A stretch of DNA of 64,000 nt. Origin: Pseudomonadota bacterium. GTDB taxonomy: Bacteria > Pseudomonadota > Alphaproteobacteria > Sphingomonadales > Sphingomonadaceae. The stretch spans positions 1 to 64,000 of the forward strand of contig JAEXAW010000046.1 of assembly GCA_023458055.1 (NCBI GenBank), given 5' to 3'. The notes beneath the pieces were generated by a model. It was not told the DNA's origin. It ran no database searches and saw only the letters and a program-made list of their open reading frames with translations. Shown here in pieces: positions 7,818-16,951 of the stretch. The position numbers were made by a program, and so were the translations under genes. How positions within the stretch are numbered: position 1 is the stretch's first letter; each line of letters begins with the position of its first letter.

Positions 7818-9053
7818 TCATTTCATCGCCCGATATGTTGCTTCCGCTTCGGCAATATAGTCGCGCGTTAGGGGAAGCGCATCGCGGCTGCGTGCATATT
7901 GATATTGGTAATTGACCATGCCGCCATTTTCGAACGCGTTGGTCGCGCCTGCGAGGTAGAAGGTCCACATGCGGTAAAAGCGTTCGTCATAGAGCGCGAC
8001 GATCTCGGCCTTTTTTTTAACGCAGCGTTTATACCATTCGCGCAGCGTATAGGCATAATGGCGGCGCAGCGTTTCACAATCGGTCATGATCAGGCGGTTG
8101 GGTTCGGACGCGGCGAGCACTTCGGACAAGGACGGGCTGTAGCCGCCGGGGAAGATATATTTGCGCGTCCAGGCGTCGGTCACGCCGGGCGGGTTGATGC
8201 GGCCGATGCTGTGGAGCAGCATCACGCCATCATCGGTCAACAGATCATGGCATTTTCGGAAGAAGGCGTTGTAGTTCGCGGGGCCGACATGTTCGAACAT
8301 ACCGACCGACACGATGCGGTCGAACCGCCCTTCAACGTCGCGATAATCGATGAGCTCGAATTTGACCTTGTCGGCAACGCCCGCAGCTTCGGCCCTTTGC
8401 CGCGCGACCTTCAACTGTTCTTCGGACAAGGTCACCCCGAGCAGCTCGACGCCTGCGACGCGGTTCAAATAAAGCGCCATCCCGCCCCAGCCGCAGCCGA
8501 TGTCGAGCACGCGCTGCCCCGGCTGTAATGCAAGCTTGGCAGCGATATGGGCCATCTTGTCCTTTTGCGCCTGTTCGAGGCTTTCGTTGCCCGGATCGGT
8601 CCAATAGGCGCAGCTATATTGGCGGTCGGCATCGAGAAACAGGTCATAGAGCCTGTCGTTCAAATCATAATGATGTGCGACATTGGCTTTTGATGCGGCA
8701 TGGCGATTGATGCGGTTGACCCGCCCGATGATCGCTTTGGCGGCGGCCTTGAGCGGCCCGGGTTGCTCGATCTTGCCACCGCGTTCCCAGCTATTATTGC
8801 GCCCGACAAGGGTCACGAAATCCATGATGTCGCCGCCCTCGACCGAGAAGCGCCCGTCCATATAGGCTTCGCCCGCACCGAGCCGGGGGTTGCGCGCGAT
8901 GAAATTGGCGACCTTGTCGTCATGGAGGCGCAGGGTGAGATCGGGCCAGCCCGCTTCGGCCTTGCCATAGCTATGCGTCTTGCCGCCCGGTTCAATGACC
9001 GTCAGCGTGCCTTGCTTGATCAGGCGTTTGAGCGCCTTGTCCATCAGCCACAT
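7818..9053 (-). CDS. cfa: Cyclopropane-fatty-acyl-phospholipid synthase
   Basis: A 411-residue SAM-dependent enzyme that methylenates the double bond of unsaturated acyl chains in membrane phospholipids. The methyltransferase motif I VLDIGCGWGGMALYL lies near residue 185; MFEHVGPANYNAFF, GGYSPSLSEV and the C-terminal RMWTFYLAGA are family features. The N-terminal lipid-binding region (1-120) is present, so it is full length. The first ATG (9053) is preferred over a second in-frame ATG at 9044 because AAGGAG lies eight bases before it. Confidence 0.93.
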   Translation of the reverse strand: MWLMDKALKRLIKQGTLTVIEPGGKTHSYGKAEAGWPDLTLRLHDDKVANFIARNPRLGAGEAYMDGRFSVEGGDIMDFVTLVGRNNSWERGGKIEQPGPLKAAAKAIIGRVNRINRHAASKANVAHHYDLNDRLYDLFLDADRQYSCAYWTDPGNESLEQAQKDKMAHIAAKLALQPGQRVLDIGCGWGGMALYLNRVAGVELLGVTLSEEQLKVARQRAEAAGVADKVKFELIDYRDVEGRFDRIVSVGMFEHVGPANYNAFFRKCHDLLTDDGVMLLHSIGRINPPGVTDAWTRKYIFPGGYSPSLSEVLAASEPNRLIMTDCETLRRHYAYTLREWYKRCVKKKAEIVALYDERFYRMWTFYLAGATNAFENGGMVNYQYQYARSRDALPLTRDYIAEAEATYRAMK

Positions 9054-9122
9054 CGGATATGCTCCTTATTGGCCCCCCACTTGGGTTCCAATTGGCACAT
9101 CCGCGTGGCTGGCGGCAAGACT

Positions 9123-10847
9123 TTACATCTCCGCCGCTTCGACGCCTTTCGCCTCGTAGAGCGCGCGGTAGCGGGTGCGCAAGCTAACCTTGTCGATCTT
9201 TTCGGTGCCGAGCCGGGGGAGCGCCTCGGCGCTGACCCAGATCATTTCCGGCACCTTGAAGGCCGCGATATGGCTCTTCAAAAAGTCGGAGAGTTCAACG
9301 CTGCTGGTGTGGCTGTCGGGGTGGAAATGCACCACCGCGCCCGGAATTTCGCCGAGCCGCTCGTCGGGAAGGCCGAACACCGCACATTCGGCGACATCTG
9401 GATGGGCATAGATGGCCGCTTCAACCTCGTAGCAGGTGATATTTTCCCCGCCGCGAATGATGATGTCCTTCTTGCGATCAACGATGAAGAGATAATCCTC
9501 AGCGTCGAGATAACCCAGATCGCCGGTGCGGAAATAATGGTCCGGAGTAAACGCCGCAGCGGTCGCTTCCGGATTATTCCAATAGCCTTCAAAGTTACAG
9601 ATCGAGCGGATGCAAATTTCCCCGACCGTGCCTTGCGGCAAGGGCTTTCCCGCATCATCCATAATCTTCAAATCGACCAGCGGTTTGGAGGCCGGGCCGG
9701 TGCTGTTGGGCTTGGCCATATAATTTTCATTCAGGTTGCCGCAGCCGACCGCATTGGTTTCAGTGAGGCCATAACCCAAGAGCGGTTGCCCGCCGCCCAT
9801 GCCTTCGGCAAGCTTTTTAACATGCTCGGGCGGACGCGGTGCGCCGCCAGCGGCATAGCTCATGCAGGTCGACAGATCATATTTTTCGCGGTTCGGGTGG
9901 ACGAGCATTTCATAACTCATCAGCGGCACGCCGACAAAATAGGTCACCTGTTCCTTTTCGATGAGCCGCATCGCCTCTTCGGCATCCCATTTCGGCATGA
10001 GCACCAGCTTGCGCCCCATGCCAAAGCTTTGCAGCATCACCGGCACTTCGGCGGTGACGTGGAACAAAGGCACGTTGAGCAAGGTGCAAGGCTGAATGGT
10101 CGGTGCCATGCCTTCGGCGGTCGCATAGGTCAGCATCATCAGCGTTTGCGCCAGATAGCTGAACACGCCCTGCGTCACGCCGCGATGGTTGGACCAGGCG
10201 CCCTTGGACTGACCGGTTGAACCCGAGGTGAAGAGGATGGTTGCAAGGTCGTCCCCCATCACCAGGGGCAATTCGGTCTCGGCGCTGCCGCCCTTGGCCG
10301 CGATCGGCGCGATCACGGCATCAATCGGCTGCGCGATGTTGAGCGTGACGACCTCGGCCCCATGATCAAGCCCGCTTTGGGCGAGCCGTTCGGCGCGCTG
10401 GGCATCGGCAAAGACCAGCGTGGTTTCGCTGTCCATAATTCCGTCGGCCAGTTCCTCACCCTGCCACCAGCCGTTTAGCAAGGTCGCACAGCCGCCCGCC
10501 ATGATGATGCCCATATAGATGACAATCCACGCCGGTGCGTTGCGCATCGCGATGCCCACGCGGTCGCCCTTGTGGACGCCATAACCCTCGACCAGCGCGG
10601 CCGCGACCGTCTTGGCCGCTGCATAAACCTGATTAAAACTGAGGCGCTCGTCGCCATCGACGAGGAAAGTTGCATCGCCATGCTGGGCGCAAAAATGGGC
10701 GAAATAAAAGGGCAGTGATGGCGGTGCATTGCTGATGAAGGGAACGGCGTGACCATGATAGTCGGTTTCACCGACCGTGATCGGCCCGCCCTCGCCGGTG
10801 ACGATTTGATAGGCTTCTTCCAGTTTGCGGTCGAGTTCTGACGGCAT
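9123..10847 (-). CDS. Class I adenylate-forming acyl-CoA ligase
   Basis: A 574-residue AMP-binding enzyme that activates a carboxylic acid to its CoA thioester. The P-loop motif ILFTSGSTGQSKGAWSNHRG is near residue 205, the Y-G-x-T-E motif appears as LGYGLTETNAVG, and YFRTGDLGYLDAEDYLFIVD plus RKKDIIIRGGENI form the hinge and C-terminal domain. The catalytic Lys is in LGTEKIDKVSLR near the end. The acyl substrate cannot be deduced; medium- or long-chain fatty acids or aromatic acids are possible. It is monocistronic, upstream of cfa on the same strand with a 69-base gap. Confidence 0.9.
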   Translation of the reverse strand: MPSELDRKLEEAYQIVTGEGGPITVGETDYHGHAVPFISNAPPSLPFYFAHFCAQHGDATFLVDGDERLSFNQVYAAAKTVAAALVEGYGVHKGDRVGIAMRNAPAWIVIYMGIIMAGGCATLLNGWWQGEELADGIMDSETTLVFADAQRAERLAQSGLDHGAEVVTLNIAQPIDAVIAPIAAKGGSAETELPLVMGDDLATILFTSGSTGQSKGAWSNHRGVTQGVFSYLAQTLMMLTYATAEGMAPTIQPCTLLNVPLFHVTAEVPVMLQSFGMGRKLVLMPKWDAEEAMRLIEKEQVTYFVGVPLMSYEMLVHPNREKYDLSTCMSYAAGGAPRPPEHVKKLAEGMGGGQPLLGYGLTETNAVGCGNLNENYMAKPNSTGPASKPLVDLKIMDDAGKPLPQGTVGEICIRSICNFEGYWNNPEATAAAFTPDHYFRTGDLGYLDAEDYLFIVDRKKDIIIRGGENITCYEVEAAIYAHPDVAECAVFGLPDERLGEIPGAVVHFHPDSHTSSVELSDFLKSHIAAFKVPEMIWVSAEALPRLGTEKIDKVSLRTRYRALYEAKGVEAAEM

Positions 10848-10919
10848 CGCTTTTCCGACTCTCCTATTGGTACTCTCGATTTTTCCCTTTATGGAGCGGA
10901 AAATTCAAAGGGGAAAGCC

Positions 10920-11780
10920 TTGTTTCTTAGCCTTGCCAGTGCCGCTACGGCCTACACCAATTTTGCTGATCTCGGCCTTGACCCGGTTGCGCTCAAAATT
11001 GGCCCGCTCGCCATCAAATGGTATAGCCTTGCCTATCTTGCGGGCATTTTCCTGGCCTATTGGCTGCTCCTCAAAATGCTGAAGCGCCCCGGTGCCCCGA
11101 TGGCCCGCCGCCATGCCGATGATATGCTGTTTTACGGGATGCTCGGTGTGATTCTGGGCGGGCGGCTTGGTTATGTCTTATTCTATAACCCGCAATTCTA
11201 CCTCGCCAATCCGGGGAGCATCCTGAAACTTTGGGATGGCGGCATGTCGCTCCATGGCGGCGTGATCGGGGTGCTGATCGGCATCTGGTATCTGGCGCAC
11301 AAAAACGGACTCAGCTTCCTGCGTATCTGCGATTATATCGCCTGCACCATTCCCTTCGGCCTGTTGTTCGGCCGCCTTGCCAATTTCGTCAACGGCGAAT
11401 TATGGGGCCGCCCGACCGATGTGCCCTGGGCGATCATCTTCCCGCAATCGGGGACCAATGATCCGCGCCATCCGAGCCAGCTTTACGAAGCCGGGCTGGA
11501 AGGCCTGTTGCTGTTGGTGGTGATGAGCTTCCTCTTCTGGAAGACCGATGCGCGCTACAAGCCGGGCTTTCTCTTCGGCGTTGCGGCGATCTGGTATGGC
11601 CTGTCGCGCTTCATCATCGAAAATTTCCGCGAGCCCGATGCTCAGCTTGGCACCTTGTCCTGGGGCCTCACCATGGGCCAGACGCTGACCGTGCCGCTGC
11701 TGCTTGCAGGTGTTTGGCTGGTCGCCACCGCCAACAAGCGGCGGATCGACACCAAGCCGCTCGCACCCAACCCGGAATGA
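10920..11780 (+). CDS. lgt: Prolipoprotein diacylglyceryl transferase
   Basis: A 286-residue inner-membrane enzyme that transfers diacylglycerol from phosphatidylglycerol to the lipobox cysteine of prelipoproteins. It has about seven membrane helices. Diagnostic motifs are GGMSLHGGVIGVLIG (catalytic His region, near residue 110), the Lgt signature GRLANFVNGELWGR (about 150-163) and RHPSQLYEAGLEGL. The start is TTG at 10920 with AAGGGG upstream; no ATG is placed better. It is the first gene of a four-gene operon with 4-base overlaps. Confidence 0.94.
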   Translation: MFLSLASAATAYTNFADLGLDPVALKIGPLAIKWYSLAYLAGIFLAYWLLLKMLKRPGAPMARRHADDMLFYGMLGVILGGRLGYVLFYNPQFYLANPGSILKLWDGGMSLHGGVIGVLIGIWYLAHKNGLSFLRICDYIACTIPFGLLFGRLANFVNGELWGRPTDVPWAIIFPQSGTNDPRHPSQLYEAGLEGLLLLVVMSFLFWKTDARYKPGFLFGVAAIWYGLSRFIIENFREPDAQLGTLSWGLTMGQTLTVPLLLAGVWLVATANKRRIDTKPLAPNPE

Positions 11781-12829
11781 GCGGGCCGACGCCGCTCGAA
11801 CAGCGATTGCGCCGGTTGATTGAACTGTCCGGTCCGGTTTCGATAGCGGCCTTCATGGCCGAGGCGAATAGCCATTATTATGCGACGCGCGATCCGTTCG
11901 GGATCGGCGGCGATTTCATCACAGCGCCCGAAATCAGCCAGATGTTCGGCGAGTTGATCGGCCTGTGGTGCGTCGACCTGTGGCTGCGCGCAGGAAGCCC
12001 TGCGGACGTGCATTATGTCGAGCTTGGCCCCGGACGCGGCACGCTTGCCAAGGATGCGCTGCGGGCGATGGCGCAGGCGGGCCTCGCGCCGCCGGTCCAT
12101 TTCGTCGAGACCAGCCCTATCCTGCGCGAGGCTCAGGCGCGCGCGGTGCCGGGCGCGTCTTTCCATGCGGAGAGCAGCATCCTTCCGGCAAGCGGGCCCC
12201 TACTCATCATCGCCAATGAATTTTTCGACGCGCTCCCGGTGCGGCAGCTCGTCGCAACCCCGCAAGGCTGGCGCGAGCGGATGGTGGGCGACGATGGAAC
12301 GCGGCTGGTGCCGGTTGCGGGCACGGTCCCGATGGATGCGGCAGTCCCGGCGGCGCTTGGCGGTGCGCCGGTCGGCACGATCATCGAAACCTCGCCGGCG
12401 GGGAGCGCAATCATGCACGACCTCGCCGCGCGTATCGCGCTTCAGGGCGGCGCAATGCTGGTGATCGATTATGGCTATCAAGGCCCGGCGGCGGGCGACA
12501 CGTTGCAGGCGCTCAAAGGCCACCGCATGACCGATCCGTTCGCGGATATGGGCGAGCAGGATTTGACCGCCCATGTCGATTTTGCCGCGCTCGCCGGGGC
12601 GGCGGAGCGTGCTGGGCTGCAAGTCTCGGGGCCGGTCGGGCAAGGCGCGTTTCTGCGTGCGCTCGGGCTGGATGTGCGCGCGGTGGCGCTCGCCCGCGCT
12701 GCGCCTGACGCGGCCGAAACGCTCCAAAGCCAAACCGCGCGGCTTGCGGATGATGACCAGATGGGTCAGTTATTCAAGGTGCTGGCCGCCCGTGCGCCGG
12801 GCTGGCCCGAACCGGAAGGATTGAAATGA
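11777..12829 (+). CDS. SAM-dependent methyltransferase, MidA/NDUFAF7 family (COG1565)
   Basis: A 350-residue class I methyltransferase of the COG1565 family; the mitochondrial relative NDUFAF7 methylates an arginine of complex I subunit NDUFS2. Visible features are the N-terminal ATRDPFGIGGDFITAPEISQ, the SAM motif VELGPGRGTLAKDALRAM near residue 80, NEFFDALPV and the ending ALPS-like FKVLAARAPGW. The ATG at 11777 overlaps the lgt stop by four bases, indicating translational coupling. In alphaproteobacteria this gene often accompanies lgt and pgeF. The target protein here is unknown. Confidence 0.88.
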   Translation: MSGPTPLEQRLRRLIELSGPVSIAAFMAEANSHYYATRDPFGIGGDFITAPEISQMFGELIGLWCVDLWLRAGSPADVHYVELGPGRGTLAKDALRAMAQAGLAPPVHFVETSPILREAQARAVPGASFHAESSILPASGPLLIIANEFFDALPVRQLVATPQGWRERMVGDDGTRLVPVAGTVPMDAAVPAALGGAPVGTIIETSPAGSAIMHDLAARIALQGGAMLVIDYGYQGPAAGDTLQALKGHRMTDPFADMGEQDLTAHVDFAALAGAAERAGLQVSGPVGQGAFLRALGLDVRAVALARAAPDAAETLQSQTARLADDDQMGQLFKVLAARAPGWPEPEGLK

Positions 12830-13353
12830 TAGAGGGCGTTTATCCCCCGACCGAGGCCGATGCGGGCGCGATTTCCAAAGTTGCCGAAGCGAGCTTTCGC
12901 GCAACCTTTGGTCATCTCTATCCGGCGCATGAGCTCGATGAATTCCTCACCGAATGGATGCCGCCCGCCAAGGTTGCGGCGCAAATCGCAGGCGGCGAGA
13001 TTGTCTATCGCATCGTGCGCGATGATGCGGGCGCGGTCAGCGGCTATATCAAGCTTGGTCCGGTCGATTTTGACCTCCCCGCGAGCGAACCCGACACGCT
13101 CGACGCGCTTGAACTCCACCAGCTTTATCTCGCCCAATCGGCCCAAGGCACCGGCGCTGCCGCGCACTTGATGGACTGGTGCCTTGAAGAAGCGCGGAGC
13201 CGGGGCGCCAAGCGGCTCTATCTGTCGGTCTTTATCGACAATATCCGCGCGCAGCGTTTTTACGCGCGCTATGGCTTTTACGAGGTCGGGAAGCTGGAGT
13301 ATCGCGTCGGCAACACGGTCGATGACGACCGGATCTGGAGATGTGATCTGTGA
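12826..13353 (+). CDS. GNAT-family N-acetyltransferase
   Basis: A 175-residue soluble acetyltransferase. The GNAT core includes ELHQLYLAQSAQGTGAAAHL, the acetyl-CoA pyrophosphate loop (Q/R-x-x-G-x-G/A type, here AQGTGAA) near residue 105, and the C-terminal NIRAQRFYARYGFYEVG. The acceptor substrate is unknown. The ATG at 12826 overlaps the preceding stop by four bases and the gene overlaps pgeF by four bases, so it is an integral member of the lgt operon, inserted between two genes that are adjacent in many relatives. Confidence 0.85.
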   Translation: MIEGVYPPTEADAGAISKVAEASFRATFGHLYPAHELDEFLTEWMPPAKVAAQIAGGEIVYRIVRDDAGAVSGYIKLGPVDFDLPASEPDTLDALELHQLYLAQSAQGTGAAAHLMDWCLEEARSRGAKRLYLSVFIDNIRAQRFYARYGFYEVGKLEYRVGNTVDDDRIWRCDL

Positions 13354-14120
13354 TCGATGGACTAACCCTCACCCGCGCCGCCGCGCTTGATGGCGTGGCG
13401 CATGGTTTTCTCGGGCGCACCGGCGGGGTTTCGACCGGTGGTTATGCGAGCCTCAATTGTCGCCTCGGCACCAGCGAAGACCCCGCCACCATCGCCGAAA
13501 ACCGGCACATTGCCTGCGAGGCCGTGCTGCCGGGGGCGGGTCTCGCCTCGCTCTATCAGGTGCACAGCGCGACCTGTGTCACCGTCGATGCGCCGATTGC
13601 CGTTGATGCGCGGCCCGAAGCTGACGCGCTGGTGACGCGCACGCCGGGGCTGCTCCTCGGCATCCTTACGGCCGATTGCGTGCCGGTGCTGTTCGCCGAC
13701 CGCGAAGCGGGCGTGATCGGCGCGGCCCATGCCGGATGGAAGGGCGCTTTTGCCGGCATCACCGACAGCACGATTGCGGCGATGGAAGCGCTCGGCGCGG
13801 ACCGTGCCCGCATCCATTGCGCCATCGGCCCGTGCATCGCGCGCGCCAGCTATGAGGTCGATCAGGGCTTTTACGATCATTTCATCGCGGCGGATGACGC
13901 CAATGACCGCTTCTTTTCCACCGGAAAGCCCGGGCATCACCAGTTCGATGTCGAAGCCTATGTCGTCCACCGGCTCGCGTCCGCAGGAATCCGCATGATC
14001 GAGACACCCGGCATCGACACCTATGCCAATGAGGAGCGCTATTTCAGCTATCGCCGCGCCTGCCATCAGGGGACGAGTGATTATGGCTGCCAATTATCGC
14101 TGATCGGCCTAGGATCCTGA
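13350..14120 (+). CDS. pgeF: Peptidoglycan editing factor PgeF (polyphenol oxidase / LACC1 family)
   Basis: A 256-residue cytoplasmic protein of the YfiH family. In E. coli it hydrolyses mis-incorporated amino acids from UDP-MurNAc precursors; relatives have purine nucleoside phosphorylase activity. The metal-site residues sit in YQVHSATC, the Cys/His motifs TADCVPVLFAD and HAAHAGWKGAF (AAHAGWKG), plus AIGPCIARASYEV and YFSYRRACHQGTSDYG near the C terminus. The start is GTG at 13350, overlapping the previous stop by four bases. It ends the operon; the stop TGA sits in the motif GGATCCTGACCC discussed under findings. Confidence 0.92.
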   Translation: MIDGLTLTRAAALDGVAHGFLGRTGGVSTGGYASLNCRLGTSEDPATIAENRHIACEAVLPGAGLASLYQVHSATCVTVDAPIAVDARPEADALVTRTPGLLLGILTADCVPVLFADREAGVIGAAHAGWKGAFAGITDSTIAAMEALGADRARIHCAIGPCIARASYEVDQGFYDHFIAADDANDRFFSTGKPGHHQFDVEAYVVHRLASAGIRMIETPGIDTYANEERYFSYRRACHQGTSDYGCQLSLIGLGS

Positions 14121-14131
14121 CCCTTAGCACC

Positions 14132-14821
14132 CTAATCGGAAAAATCGAGGATCGGCCAGCCGCGCGCTGCGGCGACCGCCCGCAGCTTGGGCGAAGGCGT
14201 GGTCGCGAAGGGTTCGTCCGCCAGGTCCAGCATCGACACATCGGAGACATGGTCCGAATAGCAGCGCAAATGCGCGGCCTCACGCGAGACGCCAATCTTG
14301 GCCATCCATTCGGCGATGCGCGGTAATTTGGCGTTGTCATAACAATTTTCGCCATCGATCCGGGCGAGCACCATGTCACCCTGCTCGACCAGCCGGGTGC
14401 CGATCACGTCCGCGCTCGCAATCCCCACCCGCCGCGCAATCGCATCGACATAAAGTTCGTAAGACGCGGTGCACAGCGCAACATGATAGCCCGCCGCCTG
14501 ATCCTCGGCGATGCGCGCCACCGCCTTGGGATAGATATTGTCCGCCATCACCCGATCCGCATAAGCTTCGATATGCGGCGCAAGGGCGGCGGTAGAAAGG
14601 CGCGGCCCCAGCAGCAGCGACAGGTTGATTTCCTTCAACCGCTTGCGGCTGATCAGCTTGATCGCATAGCCCGCCATCGCACCGAGGACGAGCGGCGCGA
14701 ACAGCAATCGCCACGGCCGCATGCGGCGCGCAACGAACAGCAGGAACGGCGTATAAGTCCCGCCTACCGTCACCGTGCGATCCATATCATAGACCGCCAG
14801 CTTCACCTTATCCCCCGCCAT
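14132..14821 (-). CDS. HAD-IB family hydrolase (SerB-like phosphatase)
   Basis: A 229-residue haloacid dehalogenase-superfamily protein. The nucleophile motif VYDMDRTVT is at residues 10-18, motif II is ALCTASYELYVD near 110, and motif III/IV is AHLRCYSDHVSDVSML near 185. Hydrophobic stretches around residues 30-60 suggest a membrane-associated cap, as in HAD-IB enzymes annotated as HAD-IB (TIGR01490-like). The substrate is not known; lipid phosphates or phosphoserine-like compounds are candidates. ATG 14821 has a weak TAAGG upstream. It diverges from mlaE across a 76-base gap that must hold both promoters. Confidence 0.85.
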   Translation of the reverse strand: MAGDKVKLAVYDMDRTVTVGGTYTPFLLFVARRMRPWRLLFAPLVLGAMAGYAIKLISRKRLKEINLSLLLGPRLSTAALAPHIEAYADRVMADNIYPKAVARIAEDQAAGYHVALCTASYELYVDAIARRVGIASADVIGTRLVEQGDMVLARIDGENCYDNAKLPRIAEWMAKIGVSREAAHLRCYSDHVSDVSMLDLADEPFATTPSPKLRAVAAARGWPILDFSD

Positions 14822-14897
14822 AAGCCTTATAACCCAGATAAACCGATAAATTCTCTGCTTGCCGATAGCGGCAAATTCGCACAGTGTCGCGCCCGTT

Positions 14898-16007
14898 ATG
14901 CAAGATGGGGCAGAGCAGGTCCGGGTCAATACCGATGAACAAGGCGTCGTCCGCTTGGGTGGACGGCTGACGCTCGGGCGTATCGGCGATCTGTCACGGC
15001 GGCTTGCCGAGCTTAGCGGCAGCGCCAAAACCATCGACATCCATGACGTCGAGCGCATGGATACGGTCGGCGCTTGGCTCGTCCATCGCCTCGCGCGGGA
15101 CAGCGGCGCCGAGATTGAAGGCGCGAGCGAAGATGCCGCGCGCCTCCTCGCCGAAGTCGCGACCGCCGATCAGGGCGTTGAGATCCGATCGGCCCCCAAC
15201 AATGCTTTTGTCCGCATGCTCAATGAAGTCGGCACGTCCGTCTATGACGCGCTGTTCAATTTTGTCGGCATGGTCGGTTTTTTGGGCGCAACCGTGCTCG
15301 GCCTGTTCGGCCTCATCGCGCACCCCGGCCGCTTCCGCTTCAACGCGATGGTTTCCCATTTCAAGGCGGTCGGCGTCGATGCGCTTGGCATCATCGGGCT
15401 GATGAGCTTCCTCATCGGCGTGGTGATTGCGCAGCAGGGCGCAACCCAGCTCGAAATGTTCGGGATGGAGATGTTCACCATCAACCTTGTCGGCCGTTCG
15501 GCGATGCGCGAACTGGGCGTCCTGATGACCGCGATCATGGTCGCGGGCCGCTCGGGCTCTGCCTTTGCCGCGCAGCTTGGCACGATGAAGCTCACCGAAG
15601 AAATTGACGCGATGCGCACCATTGGCGTGTCGCCGATGGAAGCGCTGATCCTGCCGCGCGTGATTTCCGCGGTAGTGATGATGCCGCTGCTCGGCTTTTA
15701 CGCGGGGATTGCCGCGCTGTTCGGCGGCATGCTGTTCTGTTGGGTGGGCCTCGGGATTCCGCCGCTGACCTATGTCCAGCGCATCCAGGAAGTGGTGCCG
15801 CTCACCGATATCTGGATCGGCCTCATCAAGGCACCGGTGTTCGGCGCGATCGTAGCGATTGCGGGCTGTTATAACGGGATGCAGGTCAAGGATAATGCCG
15901 AGCAGGTCGGCATCCGCACCACCGATGCCGTGGTGCAGGGCATCTTCCTCGTGATCGTGCTCGACGCGTTTTTCGCGGTCTTCTTTACCTCGATCGGGTG
16001 GAAATAA
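14898..16007 (+). CDS. mlaE: MlaE-family ABC transporter permease with N-terminal STAS domain
   Basis: A 369-residue permease of a Mla-type phospholipid transporter between the outer and inner membranes. Residues 1-95 form a STAS-like domain (IDIHDVERMDTVGAWLV is its ligand/phospho-site helix), and 115-369 form the MlaE membrane domain with RSGSAFAAQLGTMKLTEEID, the coupling helix motif. In E. coli, STAS is a separate protein (MlaB); here it is fused. ATG 14898 is preferred over a TTG 13 codons upstream. It is the first gene of mlaE-mlaF-mlaD-lipoprotein, with one-base overlap to mlaF. Confidence 0.92.
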   Translation: MQDGAEQVRVNTDEQGVVRLGGRLTLGRIGDLSRRLAELSGSAKTIDIHDVERMDTVGAWLVHRLARDSGAEIEGASEDAARLLAEVATADQGVEIRSAPNNAFVRMLNEVGTSVYDALFNFVGMVGFLGATVLGLFGLIAHPGRFRFNAMVSHFKAVGVDALGIIGLMSFLIGVVIAQQGATQLEMFGMEMFTINLVGRSAMRELGVLMTAIMVAGRSGSAFAAQLGTMKLTEEIDAMRTIGVSPMEALILPRVISAVVMMPLLGFYAGIAALFGGMLFCWVGLGIPPLTYVQRIQEVVPLTDIWIGLIKAPVFGAIVAIAGCYNGMQVKDNAEQVGIRTTDAVVQGIFLVIVLDAFFAVFFTSIGWK

Positions 16008-16948
16008 TGGTGAAGCTTCCCTTCCGCCAGAAGACGGCCGACGAGGCCAAGACGGCGGCACCCAAGGTCAAGGTGCGCAAGCAAAAGGCCGACCGCTATG
16101 CCGGTCGCGCACCGCGCATCCGCCCCGAAGAGCATGAGGTCGCGATCCAGATTCGCGGCCTTAGGAACAGCTTTGGGGAACAGGTGGTGCACGAAAATCT
16201 CGACCTCGACGTGCGGCGCGGCGAGATATTGGGCGTCGTCGGCGGGTCAGGCACAGGGAAATCGGTGCTGCTGCGCTCGATCATCGGCTTGCAGGACCCC
16301 GACGAGGGTGAAATCCGCGTGTTCGACACCCGCATGAGCGAGGTCGAGGATGAATATGATGCGCTCGACCTCAGGCGTCGCTGGGGCGTATTGTTCCAGG
16401 GCGGCGCGCTGTTTTCGACGCTGACGGTTGCGGAAAATATCGAAGTCCCGTTGCGCGAATTTTATCCGCATATGGATGACCAGCTGCGCGACGAAATCGC
16501 CGCATACAAGGTCACCATGGTTGGCCTCCCCCCCGATGCCGGGCCCAAATATCCGTCCGAGCTTTCCGGCGGCATGAAGAAGCGCGCAGGCCTCGCCCGC
16601 GCGCTCGCGCTTGATCCGGCGCTCTTGTTCCTCGACGAACCCACCGCAGGCCTTGATCCGATTGGCGCGGCGGCGTTCGATACGCTCATTCATAATCTCA
16701 AGGAATCGATGGGTCTCACCGTCTTCCTCATCACGCATGATCTTGATACGCTCTATGCGATCTGCGACCGCGTCGCCGTCCTCGCCGACAAAAAGGTGAT
16801 CGCGGTCGGGACGATTGATGAATTGCTGGCGACCGACCATCCGTGGATCCAGGAATATTTTAATGGACCGCGAGGCCGGGCGGCGGCTGCCGCGTTTGAA
16901 ACAGTAGAACAGACACCGGCTTCAAAGCCCGAAGCCAACGAGGAATAA
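16007..16948 (+). CDS. mlaF: MlaF-family ABC transporter ATP-binding protein
   Basis: A 313-residue ATPase driving Mla-type lipid transport. Walker A is GGSGTGKS at residues 79-86, the signature is ELSGGMKKRAGLARAL near 185, and Walker B is ALLFLDEPTAGLDP followed by the H-loop LITHDLDT. The first 45 residues form a basic, Lys-rich extension absent from E. coli MlaF, and the last 25 are acidic. ATG 16007 overlaps the mlaE stop (TAATG). Confidence 0.94.
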   Translation: MVKLPFRQKTADEAKTAAPKVKVRKQKADRYAGRAPRIRPEEHEVAIQIRGLRNSFGEQVVHENLDLDVRRGEILGVVGGSGTGKSVLLRSIIGLQDPDEGEIRVFDTRMSEVEDEYDALDLRRRWGVLFQGGALFSTLTVAENIEVPLREFYPHMDDQLRDEIAAYKVTMVGLPPDAGPKYPSELSGGMKKRAGLARALALDPALLFLDEPTAGLDPIGAAAFDTLIHNLKESMGLTVFLITHDLDTLYAICDRVAVLADKKVIAVGTIDELLATDHPWIQEYFNGPRGRAAAAAFETVEQTPASKPEANEE

Positions 16949-16951
16949 ACG

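Noticed and set aside
8700..10220. Long plus-strand open frame of 506 codons opposite cfa and the acyl-CoA ligase
   Set aside because: Antisense shadow of two clearly identified genes; its translation is His/Arg/Asp-rich with no domain.
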